This document shows, in pieces, positions 1 through 13,739 of a DNA stretch of 64,000 nt (within the stretch, counting starts at the first letter, position 1; each line of letters begins with the position of its first letter). Source of the DNA: Trichoplax adhaerens (lineage: Eukaryota > Placozoa > Uniplacotomia > Trichoplacea > Trichoplacidae); contig NW_002060948.1 in assembly GCF_000150275.1 (NCBI RefSeq), positions 3,362,512 through 3,426,511 on the forward strand. Reading direction: 5' to 3'. A program made the position numbers and the translations under genes. Below the pieces are notes generated by a model. That model saw nothing but the letters and a program-made list of their open reading frames with translations, had not been told where the DNA came from and ran no database searches.

Positions 1-1051
1 TAACCGATACATACTGTATATAAATATAGATTGACTTACTGAATATCAGTATACTGTACGTAATTTACTACCTTAGGCATACCCGTAATTCATTACTATA
101 GTCATACACTGAATCTCTGGGTTTTGAAAATATCTAAACTTGTACTCACAAGCATAGTTAGGTTTAGGAGATTACTAGTACAGAGCTTGTGTTTTCTGTA
201 CAATATGATACGCTTTCGTTTTAGACTCCAAAAATTATCCAATATCATGATTACTTGTAATTATCTTAATTCATACAGTAGTATGCGTATATTCGTATCT
301 TATCATCCTACTCGTATGCAACTACGTTTTTGTGAGCATAATCCGGAATAGTACTCAAAACTTAAAATTTTGTTGCATAACACTGTCTTTTACAGTACCT
401 TGGTAACCTGTATGTGAATATTGAACTAAAATACTGATGCCACAATTACTTTATACTGCACCATAATCAATATCGAAATTCTTTTGTTAGCTCATCTCCA
501 TCAATTTGCTGCATAGTACGCACCATTGCGATTCTTACTTTAGGAAAATCTTGCACATGATGTAGAATTATCACCCAGTTCTTATTGCAGCAAGTCGTCT
601 TAACCGCTGTCGTTACTTTTATAAATCGCAGATGCACATAATAAGAGAGTTTCACTAGAAGGATCTCTAGTAATCTCTAATAAGAAGTTAAAACAAGTAA
701 CAGCAGGTATGTTGAAGATACATTTCTCTACATGTTCTACTCGTGTGTTGGCTTTTGTATAATTTTCTTATAATTAATACATATAACGAGTGCTGACATC
801 ATTACGCGTATAATACCGTAATAATAAAGGACCGAGTTGCAATGCTAACCATCATTATTTTAGCAAGAATACAGTAATTTTTAGTAGGTCACAGCTATAC
901 TTACTGTACGAAGCTGAAATGATTGATAATGCACGAGATGTAAACTTACGAATATCGATTTTAGCGTTATAGTATATTAGTGAGATTAAGCAGGTCAGCC
1001 GCATTAATTAGCCTTTAAAGTAACTTGATTTCTATTTTGCACAATTTCTAG

Positions 1052-4000
1052 ATTTAAGGGATCGTGAGAAAAACATAAAAATTCTACTGAATGAAAAGGT
1101 AAGATCGTAGAAATTGTTGCGGTAGTTACCTTGTACATATACAGCAATCTGAGTTTTTTTATAAACGGTACGCAATTACTTGTGCCAATATTATAGTTAC
1201 AGTGCTATGCATTTGTCAGAATAGCCACTAATACTTATGCAATCAAATAGAACGCAAAGGAATCAAGCATGAATCAGATTAATCAACAGCATGATGTTTT
1301 ACAGGTATTAATATTACGAATTTGATGTAATCATTGTTAGCATATTGAGCAATTTGCGAAGTTTAATGAAAATGATTGAAAATTTTTAATTAAGATATTT
1401 ATTTTTTGTGCTGCCAATTTAGAGCAAATACAGCTCATTGCTGCATGATAATAAACAGTTGCTAAAGAAGCACACAAAGTTACTTTCGGAATATCAGAAT
1501 TTGCAATCAGAGAACGTTAAGGCTAATCAAAAGGTGCAATCCTTAAACGATCGCAAGGATAAAGATCAAATCACTTTCTTGAAAGGTATTCAAATATGTT
1601 CTGTAGATTTACGCAATTCACAAAATTATCAGAAATTGATAGCAAACTATAGATAAAGGTGTTTGAGTTATTTAAGATTGACAGCATTTTATGCGTTACC
1701 GTTATAGAACAATTACACAAAGAACGACTGGAAACGGCAAGATTAAAGGAGAGTGAAAATAAAATGATAGAACAAGTGTCAAGTGCACAAAAACTGTATC
1801 ATGATAGCGTACGAAAATTAGATAAAGCACGTAAATTTATAAGTCAACATTTACATTTGACATCGTTGAAAAATCAGAAGGCAAAGAATAAGAAAACCTT
1901 AAATGCTAAACCCTTACGTGGACTATATCAAGAATGGATAAAGAAGCAAAAGTCAAAGGGTGACTTACAGAAATCTCAGCTAGGCCACGATAATGTATCC
2001 GCATCTAGCCAGCAAACAAGGCAAGGATCCGATAATACAAAGAAAGACTTGCAGAAAAGTAACCATCATGAAAATAACGGGCAAAATAAAGTGAATAACA
2101 AATGGTCAAACGACACTGATTTATTCAACCGCAAGAGTAATGTGAAGTTAGGCTCAGCCATTGGGGAGAGTAAAATAAATTCAAAAGATCAATCCTCTGA
2201 GATAAAAACTGCAAACAATGAATCTGCTAATAAGAATTCTGAAGGACTGCATTCACAAGAAGAGAAACAGAGTCGCAAAAGCAAATATTACAATGATAAA
2301 GTTGTCGTAAGTAAAACTGGCATGAGAAGAAGACGAAAATACAGGAAAAAAAATAGATTCCGTCTGAATGGTAGCAGTGTAGAAAGGGATGAAGGATTAA
2401 AGACCGTAAAAACGGATAATGATCCAAATAAAAGTTACAATAAAATTAATATCAACGATGCCGATAAGGCGGAACTCCAAGCTAAGAGCAATAAAGGTGA
2501 TATTATTTTAATAGTAAATATACCACATACAAAATGAAACGAAACAGTTTCTAATATTTTAAAGTCATTATGCTGAATTTGTACTTATAATTGGTAGATG
2601 TACAGTATATCTAATATAGTGCAGATAGCGAGAAATTTTTCTTCACAGTTTCAAGTTTTTTACTAGTTCGATAACATTTTTATTGACTATGCCTACTTTT
2701 TAGAAAGAGCAGCAAATACTCATGAAGATAATCGATCGGAAGAAGAGGGGCCTGTTATAAAGAAGCTAATTAATGACGTTAATAAAAAATCGCATAATCA
2801 ATCTAGTAAAGCAGGTTATATAATTATAAAATGTTATAGTAATATGTTTAGTTAATGATATATTCTAAATATAGTTAAATTACAATTTGTTCCTGTAAGG
2901 AATAATACAGAATCACTAAGTATTTAAGAATGTAAAGGTGCACTTTATCTGTTATCTATGAAGTAGTAGCAATTATTAAATTCTTCTGTATTGGCAGATA
3001 TTAGCAAGGAAAATGTAAAACAGCCTGGAACACTAAATGACGATGACAAATCGGAAACAGTCAATAAGGAACAGTCCGACTTAAAACGAGGTAGTTTGCT
3101 ATTGGCAACATTACTTATTCACATATAATAATAATATTGAAACTAATCGTGAAGCAAATCACAAAGGTTATCCATCTAAGTTTTGTTTTGGTTATAGTAA
3201 TACTGTTCGAAGTACTGCACTTCCATTAGATTGACTGTCTCAAGTCATCCATTGATAGGTTTAAATTACCATAAGATAAAATTTAAGCTTTAAGAGTCGT
3301 CATAAATGGAATTAATTGTTCGCAGTAATACAAGAATGAAATACAAGATATCTAATAGCGATTGCTATGCTGCATTCTAATTTTATGCTTTTACTTCTTG
3401 TATCGTGAAATGTAACTGCCGTTGACTTTCGCGATAGATTTTACGGAAGAAAACCAACAAAAACCTAAAGGTAAGCTATTTGGAATTCAGTTATAGAGCA
3501 TTCCTAATTGCGATTTACTTTATTATTGTACACTATCAGTTTAATAATAAGTATTATAAGTACTCAACTATACGTTCATTCCATTAATAAAGTTGTGAAA
3601 GATAAGAACATAAAACCTGTAGGGGAATCATCAGACAACAAAGATGAAGAAGCAAAGAAAACTAAGGACGATTTAGAGGACTCAGAGAACAAAAGTTCAG
3701 GTATGTATGCATTCTAACTCCGAAAAGTATTAATAGTGTTAATTAGGCTGTACGGTAGCTGATATATGTCCGTGATATCTAGCTGTGTGGGGAGATCTAC
3801 TTGATGCAAGTGTTGTACATACAGCAATATCAGTCCTAGCAAATTTAGTGATACAGATTGGCAATCAACTATTTAGTGACTGTAATTTCTTGCTAAGAGC
3901 GTGCAATATTCGTATTGAAGTAATACAAGAGTTGAGATTTTGCTAAGCTTTTATGTAAATGAAGCTACATCGATAGAATCTTAATTGTGCGGTGGTATTT

Positions 4001-5165
4001 TAGATAAAGGTAAGAAGGGAAGTCTTAAATGGTGATAACGTTATGGCCCAGAACACTAACGATGACGGTAATAAAAAGAACGGCAACGAAATACGCGTAG
4101 GAAAGAAAGGTACTGAATACATAGTGATGTAATTTATCGCCTTTCTATTTGTTATGGAAAATTATTATTAACAATAATGCATCTACAATATACCGTGTAA
4201 TATATACCGCGTATTTAGGAATAGGTCATTTATCGAGTGAAAGGGATCAAAAAACAGAAGATGAAGACAAAGATTCGGACTTGTTTGATGAAAACGATAA
4301 AAATGTCAGAGGTTATAAAGGAATTCAAAAATATAACCTTAAAAGTAGATGCTAATTAGGACCTGATATTTGCTATCGCAATTAGACAGCTAACATTTCC
4401 AGTACTTATTGTTTGATTATTAAGTAGTCATTTAAATTAACGAGTATAATCATGAGTATGTTGTGTATAGTACGATATATCATATTAATATAATTCACAA
4501 TAAGCGACATGAATTTAATTTTAATTATAGTAGAGAGTCATCAGGACACTAAAGATCGCATTTCGGACAAGGAAAGAAACGAATCAAATAATTCTAGTAA
4601 CGATAGTGATGAACTTGACAGTATGTAGGAATTAAAACATGCATTTAATATCGATAATTATACGTACATTAAGAGCCTTACACCCAATTTAGTTGTAGTA
4701 CTGACAGTATTGCACTTTAATTGGGTAAAAGGTAATAGTAAAAGCGAGGACGAAATCAATGAACGTGAAGAAAAAAAAGGTATAGCAAGATATTCGGATT
4801 AGTCAGTGGCAATTTACAGTTTCAGTAACTTTAATATATTATCTGAACAGTCGTATTAACAACTATTTTTGAAATCTTTTAGTCTATAACAAAAACACTG
4901 CAAACGATTCTGATAGAGAAGATAAAGTTGATAAACGGTATTAACTTTATTTTATTTTATTATATTATTACTTCCAAATGCCTGATATGTATTAATAAAT
5001 TTGTAGTAAAGATAACTATGCAGAAAAATCAGACATTCACAGAGAAACAAACGCAGGTAATGGAGAATGACGTGACTGTATATTTGCCCTTAGAGTAAAT
5101 AACTACGTAATTGCCTGATAAAATGATTATTATAATTACAAACTAACGCAGATCCACAATCTTAA
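1052..5165 (+). CDS. Coiled-coil protein with acidic disordered tail, 5' partial; possibly GOLIM4-like
   Basis: Fifteen frame-consistent exons: 1052-1098, 1251-1304, 1423-1585, 1708-2496, 2704-2814, 2998-3090, 3438-3470, 3593-3700, 4023-4109, 4219-4311, 4531-4620, 4732-4779, 4883-4937, 5007-5056 and 5152-5165 (stop TAA). The first four encode heptad-like coiled coil, including the segment SKYSSLLHDNKQLLKKHTKL. From about 1900 onward the product is low-complexity, rich in K, D, E, N and S, with no recognisable domain. No start codon or membrane segment is seen; the first exon listed begins mid-codon, so the 5' end lies upstream, perhaps outside the window. The coil resembles Golgi membrane protein GOLIM4 (SRYSAL.. 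followed by an acidic tail), but coiled coils match cheaply, so this is only a suggestion. The acceptor before 4023 lacks a pyrimidine tract and is the weakest junction. Most tail exons enter and leave in phase 1. Confidence 0.6.
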
Positions 5166-7195
5166 GTTTTGATATTACAACAACTTTACTAGATTAAGTG
5201 CGAGGACTTTCTGCCATCCTACTTTGAACAGCAAATTTGATGGATACTTTGTTAAAATTGACATTAATCTGATCTACGGACATTATATATGAAGACAAAG
5301 ATATATATTCTCGGTACTCTTCCTAGAATGTTTTAACTTGGCTTGATTCGATTACCATTTCATATCGAGAATTAGTATCGCGGTGAATCTTTCCTTCCTA
5401 TTTTTATAATTTAAGTGATACGATATGAAACCTGGACAAAGTCAGATATTGCACATTGCGAGTATACATTAAAACGCCAGTTGAAATGACTTACGACGTA
5501 TTATGGTTAGCCGTAAAGACAAATCATTTGTTACTCTTTAGGTTCATATGAATGTATTTATAGTCGATGCTATGATCGTGTATAAGCGTGTTGTGACCGT
5601 ACCTACTGTAACTTCTTCATTCAAGTCTGAAATGAATTTTTTAACACTTATCATGGCTGCGTGATCTGCCATGGATCTACTTATACGCATAATTTGATAG
5701 TACAAGCAACTGTTGCACAATCAGCAGTGACATATAAGTGATAATGTGCCCACCTAGAATCCTGATAATTGCAGAATAGGGTACTTACACATTTTAAGAC
5801 AGTATGGATAACTACGCATGTTTAGGTAATATCACTATTGCACTGGCCGTAAGTTTTAATCCTCGGTAGCTAGCTATATAATTTATATTTATTCTTACAT
5901 CTTTCTAAAGATGACTAAAAATTTTAGTAATTTTTGACTGAACTGATATTAATTATTGCGGTGCAGTAATTATATAATCCTTAAGCATTTAATGGTTATG
6001 AATTCATATCACCTTAAGTGGAACAGGAAACGATTTAAGATGCGCCAACGACTAATGGACTGTATTCACTATACCATACAATATCCAATTAATAACGCCG
6101 GATGTACTGATAAACTCTAGTAAATCGATGCTTATTGCATGAATATATGGTTATGAATTGTACTTATTTGATAGAGATTAATCTTTCACGTAATGAAATA
6201 AATGTTTTAAAATCATCGAGTCATGAATGATGCATTTCCATTCTAGGATTTGTTTTATGAATTAAACAAAACCTTAATGTCATAAGGAATCATTTTAGAT
6301 TAGAAATAACTGCAGAATTATGATCATGGATATGGATAGTATTATTGCTATCATAAAGAATGTTTACTTCTTCCTTTATTGTTATTGGAACTACCATCAC
6401 CGCAACGGCATATCCTTATTTTATCAACGAAGCGCATCTTCTTATGTCCTATAGAACACTCATACTTGATACTCAGAGATATGCAGAAAGATAATTATAA
6501 TTCAGTATTACGGCTTAATAGAAAGTGACCAATACAGCGGATTAATTCAAAGAAATAAGAGAAATAAGTTATGACGCCAAGTAAAATAACGTTCTTTATA
6601 ACTGAACGGATTTGATTATAGCATTGTAGTCAGCTGCTAATAAATGTCTCACCAAAACAGGTTGCAATACTGTAATGTATATCGATTACTAAAATTAAGA
6701 AGGCACAATCAAAATACTTTCTTTATTAAACATAAACCGAATAGTATCTGCTTGACAAATAACAACTGCAAACATAGCGATAATCGATTAATAAGAATTA
6801 TAAGATTGTCCAACGTTCATTTCGATAACAACGTTAAACATGTTAAAAAATTCAGGTTGTCTTGAACGCTTGTAACTTCGAAGTTTGGAAGAAGGGAATT
6901 TAAGCATACTCATATAAAGCCCTAAACACTTATCGAAAAAGGCCTGCACGGTGATTGACCTACTGCTAATAGCAATGATAAGATGACTATAATAAATTCA
7001 ACTTTTGACTAGTCTTCCAAGTCCATATACTTAGCTGCCATAGCAGTTTACAGGCTTTACATCAAATTGCTAATGATTGACGTTAATTTTGTTGATGTAA
7101 ACAAAACATAAACTAACAAACGTCAATTCGAATACTATCTACACATACAGTATATATGTTATATACAGTACATTACATTGAGAAATCAATTCTTT
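5166..7195. other. Intergenic, no gene recognised
   Basis: This is the space between the 3' ends of two convergent genes (the coiled-coil gene on + and YEATS4 on -). Short open segments occur on both strands, for example 6644-6865 (+), but they have no family resemblance and no flanking splice signals that build a gene. Confidence 0.6.
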
Positions 7196-9315
7196 TTAAC
7201 TTTTCACCTCACATTCCAACTTTGCAATTTCACTAACATACTGCTCTTTGGTTTCTTTATGATTTTGAATTAATTTCTTTTTATCAGCTATTTCTTCTTC
7301 TACCTTTTTCGCTGCATTGGTAATTAATGTCATGGTTTCTTTTTCATGAGCAATATCTATTTTAATTCATAGCCGAAGATAACGATAGGGGATAGTCAGT
7401 CTACTATCACAATTTCTATCACCTATTTCAAGTACGTAATACGTAGGAAATTTTATCGGTTGGTAACACTCTTACAATCAACTTCATGTTTTAGTGATTG
7501 CTGAGGCGTGGCATTCATCAGACAAGAATACATAAAATGAGTTGGATCGGTAAATACCTATTACGTTATAAAATTAAATTGTTAGAAGTAATAATAATTC
7601 CAAAAGTTATATTGATAATTGCTTATGCTGGAAAATTCGTAGACATTATTTAATCATTTGAAGTTTATCGCAATACAAGTTTCATTAATGAATTGCAAAA
7701 CTAACGCACATTTATATACTTACAATTTCATCATAATGTTCGCTAAAGACTCTTTTTCCAGGGGTTAATGTAACTGGAGGAGTTGCAAATAATTTTAACG
7801 CATGATATAACGTAACCTATCGTTGAATTTTCAACAAATGAAGGATTAAATTTACAACATTATAAAAATGATCAGGTTTTTAGGACAATAATATTGATAT
7901 GATATCAAGTTAGCGATTTTGCAATAGTATTCGCTACATGCTGCTCATTCATGCATGTCTTTTATTATATCATTTATAATACAGTTGATATATCTGCTTT
8001 TCGGCATTATCCGCCAGATATCCTGGCTGCGTTGCAGGGAGGACAGAATACTACATAACGGTATTTTGTGCAATGTGCTGCAGCATCGTCAGTGCAATGA
8101 GCTATTACCATAACTATCAGGTCCATGACGATGATGATAAGCAACAGGCCTAATCATAGTAATTAGCGTACGATGCGAAGTGACCATGTGTAGATAGATA
8201 ACTTGATTATACTCTACAGATCAGCAAGGTCTCCCCATCCATGAGGGTTAGCATAACACAGTATCATTACATCCTGTTACCAAGTATACCCTACTTGATT
8301 TGAAATGGCATACAAGGCAATCATCATCTATAACTAAGTAGATTTCTTAACCATGACGATGATGATAATTAAGTAGCAGGCCCATTGAAAGTACTTAGCA
8401 TACAATGCGAAGTGATTATACAGTATGTAGACAACTTGATTATAGAGTACAAATCAGTAAGGTCTCTTTATGCATTAGCATATACGGGTATGTTTAATTT
8501 AAAATCGCATACTGTATAAAGCAACCATCAACTAAAGCTAAGATTTATTTATCAGTACTCACCGGTTTTTCAGTTGGATCGGTAAAGAATATTTTAATAA
8601 CAATTTCGAATTCACCCCAGCCAGTTTCAACAACTTCAAACGGTGCGCTTGTCAACACTATGATTCAATCCAGTCATGAGGATATCAGTTGATAAGTAAA
8701 GCAGCCATCTCCAATCATGTAGTTTATTTAAAAATAGATATGCAATAGGTAGACTAATTGTATTGGCTAGAATAGCATAGGTATTAGTTGACTGTGCTAT
8801 TTGATACACAGGACAGTAGGAAATGGGTGAAGTAGTAGAATTTCATGCGAGGATCCAAAATGAAGCAATCAATATTCAAATATCATCGCTATTTTAAACG
8901 ACAAACAATAATCGACGCCATACCTCGAACAGGATCAGTATAACTGTCGTGTAATTTAAATTGGACCTTCTTAACCCATTGAGATACATCCTAAATACGG
9001 ATTGTCTATTTTAATACCTCTACATTTCATTCTATTGTTGATATGGAATGACTAACCTCATCTTTATAGGGGCGAACAAACACAGTCCATTCATGAGTAT
9101 GATTATCTTCTTCACGCTTCTTTCCAAAGGATTGTGCAATGTTACCATAAATGATTGGTTTAATCACAGTAGCACCCTATGACAAGAAAGTAAGGCATCC
9201 CTAGGTTATTATACAGTCCCCTTCATGATTACTGTTACAATTTATTGATTAAAATCATGATTTTATTAACCTTAACTCTGCCAGGTTGACCGTCACTAGA
9301 GGCTAATTCCGCCAT
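7196..9315 (-). CDS. YEATS4: YEATS domain-containing protein 4 (GAS41)
   Basis: Seven exons on the complement: 9271-9315 (ATG at 9315), 9057-9176, 8924-8990, 8563-8657, 7724-7816, 7476-7557 and 7196-7356 (TAA). They total 663 nt, or 220 residues, against 227 in human GAS41. The product reads acylated histone tails and is a shared subunit of the nuclear SRCAP and TIP60 chromatin-remodelling complexes (family knowledge). Seen here: the [18 protein letters not shown] start of the YEATS fold, the [10 protein letters not shown] strand, and acyl-pocket residues H69, S71, Y72, W91 and F94 in HDSY and TGWGEFEI. The segment [10 protein letters not shown] follows, then a charged coiled coil (about 165-220) that docks the protein in its complexes. 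All introns join in frame. The 746-bp intron between 7816 and 8563 holds a decayed tandem duplication. Confidence 0.97.
8110..8560. repeat. Two-copy diverged tandem duplication in a YEATS4 intron
   Basis: The motif CCATGACGATGATGATAA occurs at 8123 and, almost unchanged, at 8351, a 228-bp spacing. Shared landmarks follow in the same order: a CAGGCC motif, GATGCGAAGTGA, AACTTGATTATA and a TCAGxAAGGTCTC motif. The two units are clearly related but have many substitutions and small gaps, so the duplication is not recent. Confidence 0.75.
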
Positions 9316-12146
9316 AACTGAATATTAGCTGATCAAAGGTAGCTGATCTCACTACCGTAATATTGCATATGGATTTCCAATAGAGATACAAGAAAATCCG
9401 CGATTTTCTTAAATCTCTATCAGACTTTTACTACTGTATGGAAGAGATCATAGTGGTCTTATGCAGTGCTCCATGTTAGTGTCCCATCATTACTAAATCA
9501 GTATGGATTTATTTTGTGAGCTACGACACACTACCAGATGACCGCTAAACACTGTACCAAGAGTGGCTATTCCTCGGATGGACAGACTGTTTTAGACCGA
9601 AGATGAGCGAAAATGTGGATAGAAAAATAGCTACTTAATACGGATCTCCTATTCCTGTTTTTTAATCACTACTATTAATTCAAAAGTATTTCTGACACTA
9701 TACACTATAACTGTTTTCAAGCAGAACTTATCAAAATATAAAATACTGAATTATACTCAGAAAACATGTACGCGAGGTATCACAAGTAGTTAAACTAACA
9801 TTACTTACTGTATTATGTATAAGATAGTTGATATGTATATCTAGCATATATAACTCATAGTTACGTTAAAATTCTATTTTACTAGGAGGTATAATATAGT
9901 AAAGGAAACGTAATATGACATGAGACTCGACTGCTCAAGTTGACTGTTTCCATTTTACAACGAGTATTACGAAGCTAGTATACTGTATCTAAGTTAATAA
10001 ATGCGAATACAAATATACGTAAATATAGCATTGCTTGCAAGCCGAACCCACACAATATTCTGTGTGAATGAGAGTTTTGATAAAATTTATTCATGTAAAA
10101 GTCAGCACACAGCCATATCTCAACAGTTAGTCTGCCACGGGTATTACAGACATCAAGTAATATTAAAGAAATTTCAGTAGTACAGAATGGTGTGCGGTTT
10201 AATTAAGTCAGTATAGAATGCATATATGTAATTTAGGAAAATATGTCAAATACAGAATAATAGAACTTCTGCATACTAATATTATAGCGAATTTAAAGTA
10301 CTTGAAACAGATTATCTGTCTAGTCCGGGTGCATCTAGTAATCCGTGACTGTATAGAGAAAGAAAAAAACAATAAAAATAATAACAGCCACTACTTCCAT
10401 GGCGTGTAATCGGCTGATGTAATCCAATTCTGCAGTTTACTACAAATCGGCAGCTGCTGTACATGCAAACAATAGAATTTGGGCGATAAAGCACTATCAT
10501 CTTAGCTGTAGGGACAGTTCATAATTACTTCCGTATTATTATTTCTTATTAATGCTGATTTCATAGAATCTTTCCCTAATTGGATTGACTCACAAGAAAT
10601 CATTTCTTGCCATTTAAATTAGAAGCATTCAAGCGATAGTGTATAGTGTGAGAAATGAATATTTCACAGAATTCTACTGTATACCCGTTCTAACAATATA
10701 TAGTATTGGCCAATATATTATATTGTATCCGAAATTTCTATCTAATTCATCTGCTATCGGATAGCTAGATAATTTTGTTAGATATTGATAAACGCAATGG
10801 CATTTATTTGAAATAGTCAACATCCTTATTGATAGTAAAAAAGTGAAATAATAAACATACAAGATATTCGTTAAGGTCTATTTAGGTATCATTGGTCACA
10901 GATGATTTGAGATTGAAATTAATCCATATTTTATTTCAACAATTTCATTGTTAAATTATAGGCAGTATTATATCTATTTATGATATGCTGGATTCTTATA
11001 AATAGTGAATAGAACAATTTTCCCATTTTGCATAGTTCTTTAGCAGTGTCATTTTTTTGACTATAGACCAAACTAATATTAATATCTGATCTTCCTAGTG
11101 ATTTAAAATTCTTATAAATGATGAAGTAGATCATTGCAGGCTGTGATCTATTTTATGTCCCTCTTGTTCAGTAACCGCTGTTATTCCATCGTACCTTTAT
11201 CAACACAAGCCTTATGAGCGTTTTGAAACTGTAATAGAATTCATTTCATCTAATTGAGAAATACCCAGATAGTCATATTTGCCGAAGTTTATAAATTGAG
11301 CAATAAAATCGATAATAAGTAAATATCTTTTCTTGACTTAATGTAATTATTACTTTATATTAGATTCAAGGAAATCCTTGGAAAACTGAAAGCTTTATTA
11401 CACTAGCAGCCATGCATACTAAAGCTTATTAAATTATACCTTACTAGATCTTGATTTTTCTAGCTAATGCATAGTAACTGCCTCTTCTTGAAATGGTAAT
11501 CAATACTTACAAATATTTTATTCTATTGCATTTATTGCAGAAATACATACATAACTATATGAAATTCAGTAGAAATTGTAAACTGCTACATTACGTTATA
11601 TGATCAATTAAGTAAAATTTATGAACTGATAGGGGAACTAGAGATGCAAATTATGAAATGTAACTGCTTTAATTACGAAAATTACTTTTACATGCTACGA
11701 TTACCATTAGGTATCAAAAAAGATCACTTTTACTACTAGTAGTTTAGGTGCAAAGTTATGATTAGAATATACTATAGTTTCTATAGTCCAATGAAATAGT
11801 GTAATTAAGAATAAGCTCGTCAAATTTGTAAAGCATATATGCGAGAATATTCATAAAAGTTACAGTAATAAACTTAAAGTTTTAGATTTGCCCGCCTTAA
11901 TTAAGCCTTAAGTAAGCACAGTACCATATGTATTACAAATCGTGACGTCTATATCTCCCTCACTTTAAACCGATGTAAATTCTTAGGGTTAAGCCGTTTG
12001 ATACCGAAAATATTTCAATTTAAAATCTTTTGATTAAAGTAATTAATTGATTAATAAATTTTATGTAATGTATACTATAGTATTTAAGATTTGGTCCAAA
12101 ATTATATTTAAAATGATACCTTGATTCTTATCCAGTATCATGTTTA
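9316..12146. other. Gene-free flank upstream of YEATS4
   Basis: The YEATS4 promoter should lie in the first few hundred bases (divergent side), but no TATA-like element or other site can be singled out. Beyond it there are only short open segments with no recognisable product. Confidence 0.5.
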
Positions 12147-12860
12147 GAGGAAAATTTTTACTGCTTTTAATGGCATAATTAATGTAATCGCTACGAGAAA
12201 TAACTAAAAACCGATAGGAAAGGAAAAAGGCTTACGACGGTATATACCCTATTAACATATCTTGCATTGTCTACATAGTTGGTAACCAACTATGATACCG
12301 TCTGATGTTCTTAAATAAGATTAGGTTGATATTAGTTAAAAGAAGTACTGCTAGAAAAGTTCTAAACGAGAAAAATTTCGAAGATAACAAATTTTCACTT
12401 ACTTTAATGATACATTACAATAATTCGCTAGGGGGAGTAACTAAATACTGATATGATAGGAAAGGGAAAAGGCTTATGATGGCATAATTCTATTTACATA
12501 TCCAGTATTGTTAGATACGGTTGATAACTAGCTGTGATACCCTTTGATTTTGTCGGACATAATTAAATTGAGATCACCCAAGAGTTCTATAAGCGAGAAG
12601 ATTTTGAAGGTGACAAATTTTTATTGATTTTAATGGTACAATTAATGTATTCGCTATGGAAATAACTAAATACCGATACAATAGGGAAGGGAAAGCTTCA
12701 GGCGGCATATACCCGATATGCTTATTCAGTACATATCCTATATTACTTGATGAATAAATTTAATATCGTCTGATTTTCTTAGATAAAATTAGATTAATGG
12801 CAACTAAAGATGCACTATTATTCAGTTCTATAAGCAAAAATAAAATTAAAATTAATTAGA
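12147..12860. repeat. Decayed tandem repeat, about 230-bp unit, three copies
   Basis: The landmark TTTTAATGGCATAATTAATG near 12165 recurs in altered form near 12403 and 12629, spacings of about 237 and 226 bp. After each landmark come TTCGCT or TCGCTA, an AACTAAATACCGATA-like motif, a GGAAAGG-like purine run, GGCGGCATATAC-like and TCTGATxTTCTT-like blocks in the same order. Copies differ by substitutions and indels throughout. Confidence 0.75.
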
Positions 12861-13739
12861 GAATTTCGTAATGTGTTCTAAATAGTAAAAGGTCCTTGTA
12901 TGAGTTAGTTTATTTTATACATGTCATCAACCGTTAAGCTGCAACTTCCGACTACATACCTTCTTCCTGCGGAAGCAACTGCAACGTCAATGTTTTGTAT
13001 CGGTTTATTAGAGCTAATTTTAGAATTCTATTAAACCAAGAATTCATCCGCAATATGTAAATTGTTACAAATCTAGGATGTGAAATAAATTTTGAAATAT
13101 CCAGTACATATTTACTAAATATTTACGGAATTAACAAAGGTTACAGCAATTTTAACATGACCTCATTGTATGACGGCAGAGTTGAGCACGGACGACGATA
13201 TATTTAATTATTAGCTGGTATTTCTTGTTCATATTACTGTTGACAATTTGCAAATACACCTACAGTATAATAATAATTAGCTAAAGGCCGCAGTCATAGA
13301 ATAACACAAAGCTATTAGCAACACACGATTAAATCCTTTATTTTTTAATGCAAAGATACAGCCATAGCATGCTGTTATCTAATTAACAGGCTACTTTGCT
13401 TTCGGATGATTGCAATGCGTGTATAAAATGGATATCGATAGATCGAATTTGAAGATCGAATGGTAAATCCATTGGATAGTAGCCTACTGCATAATTATTT
13501 TATTGAATGAAATAGTTTTGTCCCTAACTTAAAGTGTCAGCAATTTAATCAATGGAAACCAAGATGTCCAATATTGAATCGAAATAGATTAACAGCGAGC
13601 AGATTCTACGTGTCGAGGTATATATGACAAAAAGTAGATCATTTAATTATTCAAAGAACGGATCTTTTATTACAAGCAGTATTGAAGAATAGAATTTTTG
13701 AGTCCTCTTTGAAATAGTATGCAGCGGATCGACTTCAAG

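Noticed and set aside
467-655. Minus-strand segment encoding VRIAMVRTMQQIDGDELTKE
   Set aside because: It looks coding-like, but it is a single 62-codon frame with no partner exon found and no family recognised.
4004-4009. 6-nt microexon in the coiled-coil gene
   Set aside because: It would leave a following intron of only 13 nt before the frame-keeping acceptor at 4022, which is too short to splice.
6340-6490. Plus-strand open segment of about 40 codons with hydrophobic content
   Set aside because: Short, without splice partners or family resemblance; open stretches of this length are expected by chance at this base composition.
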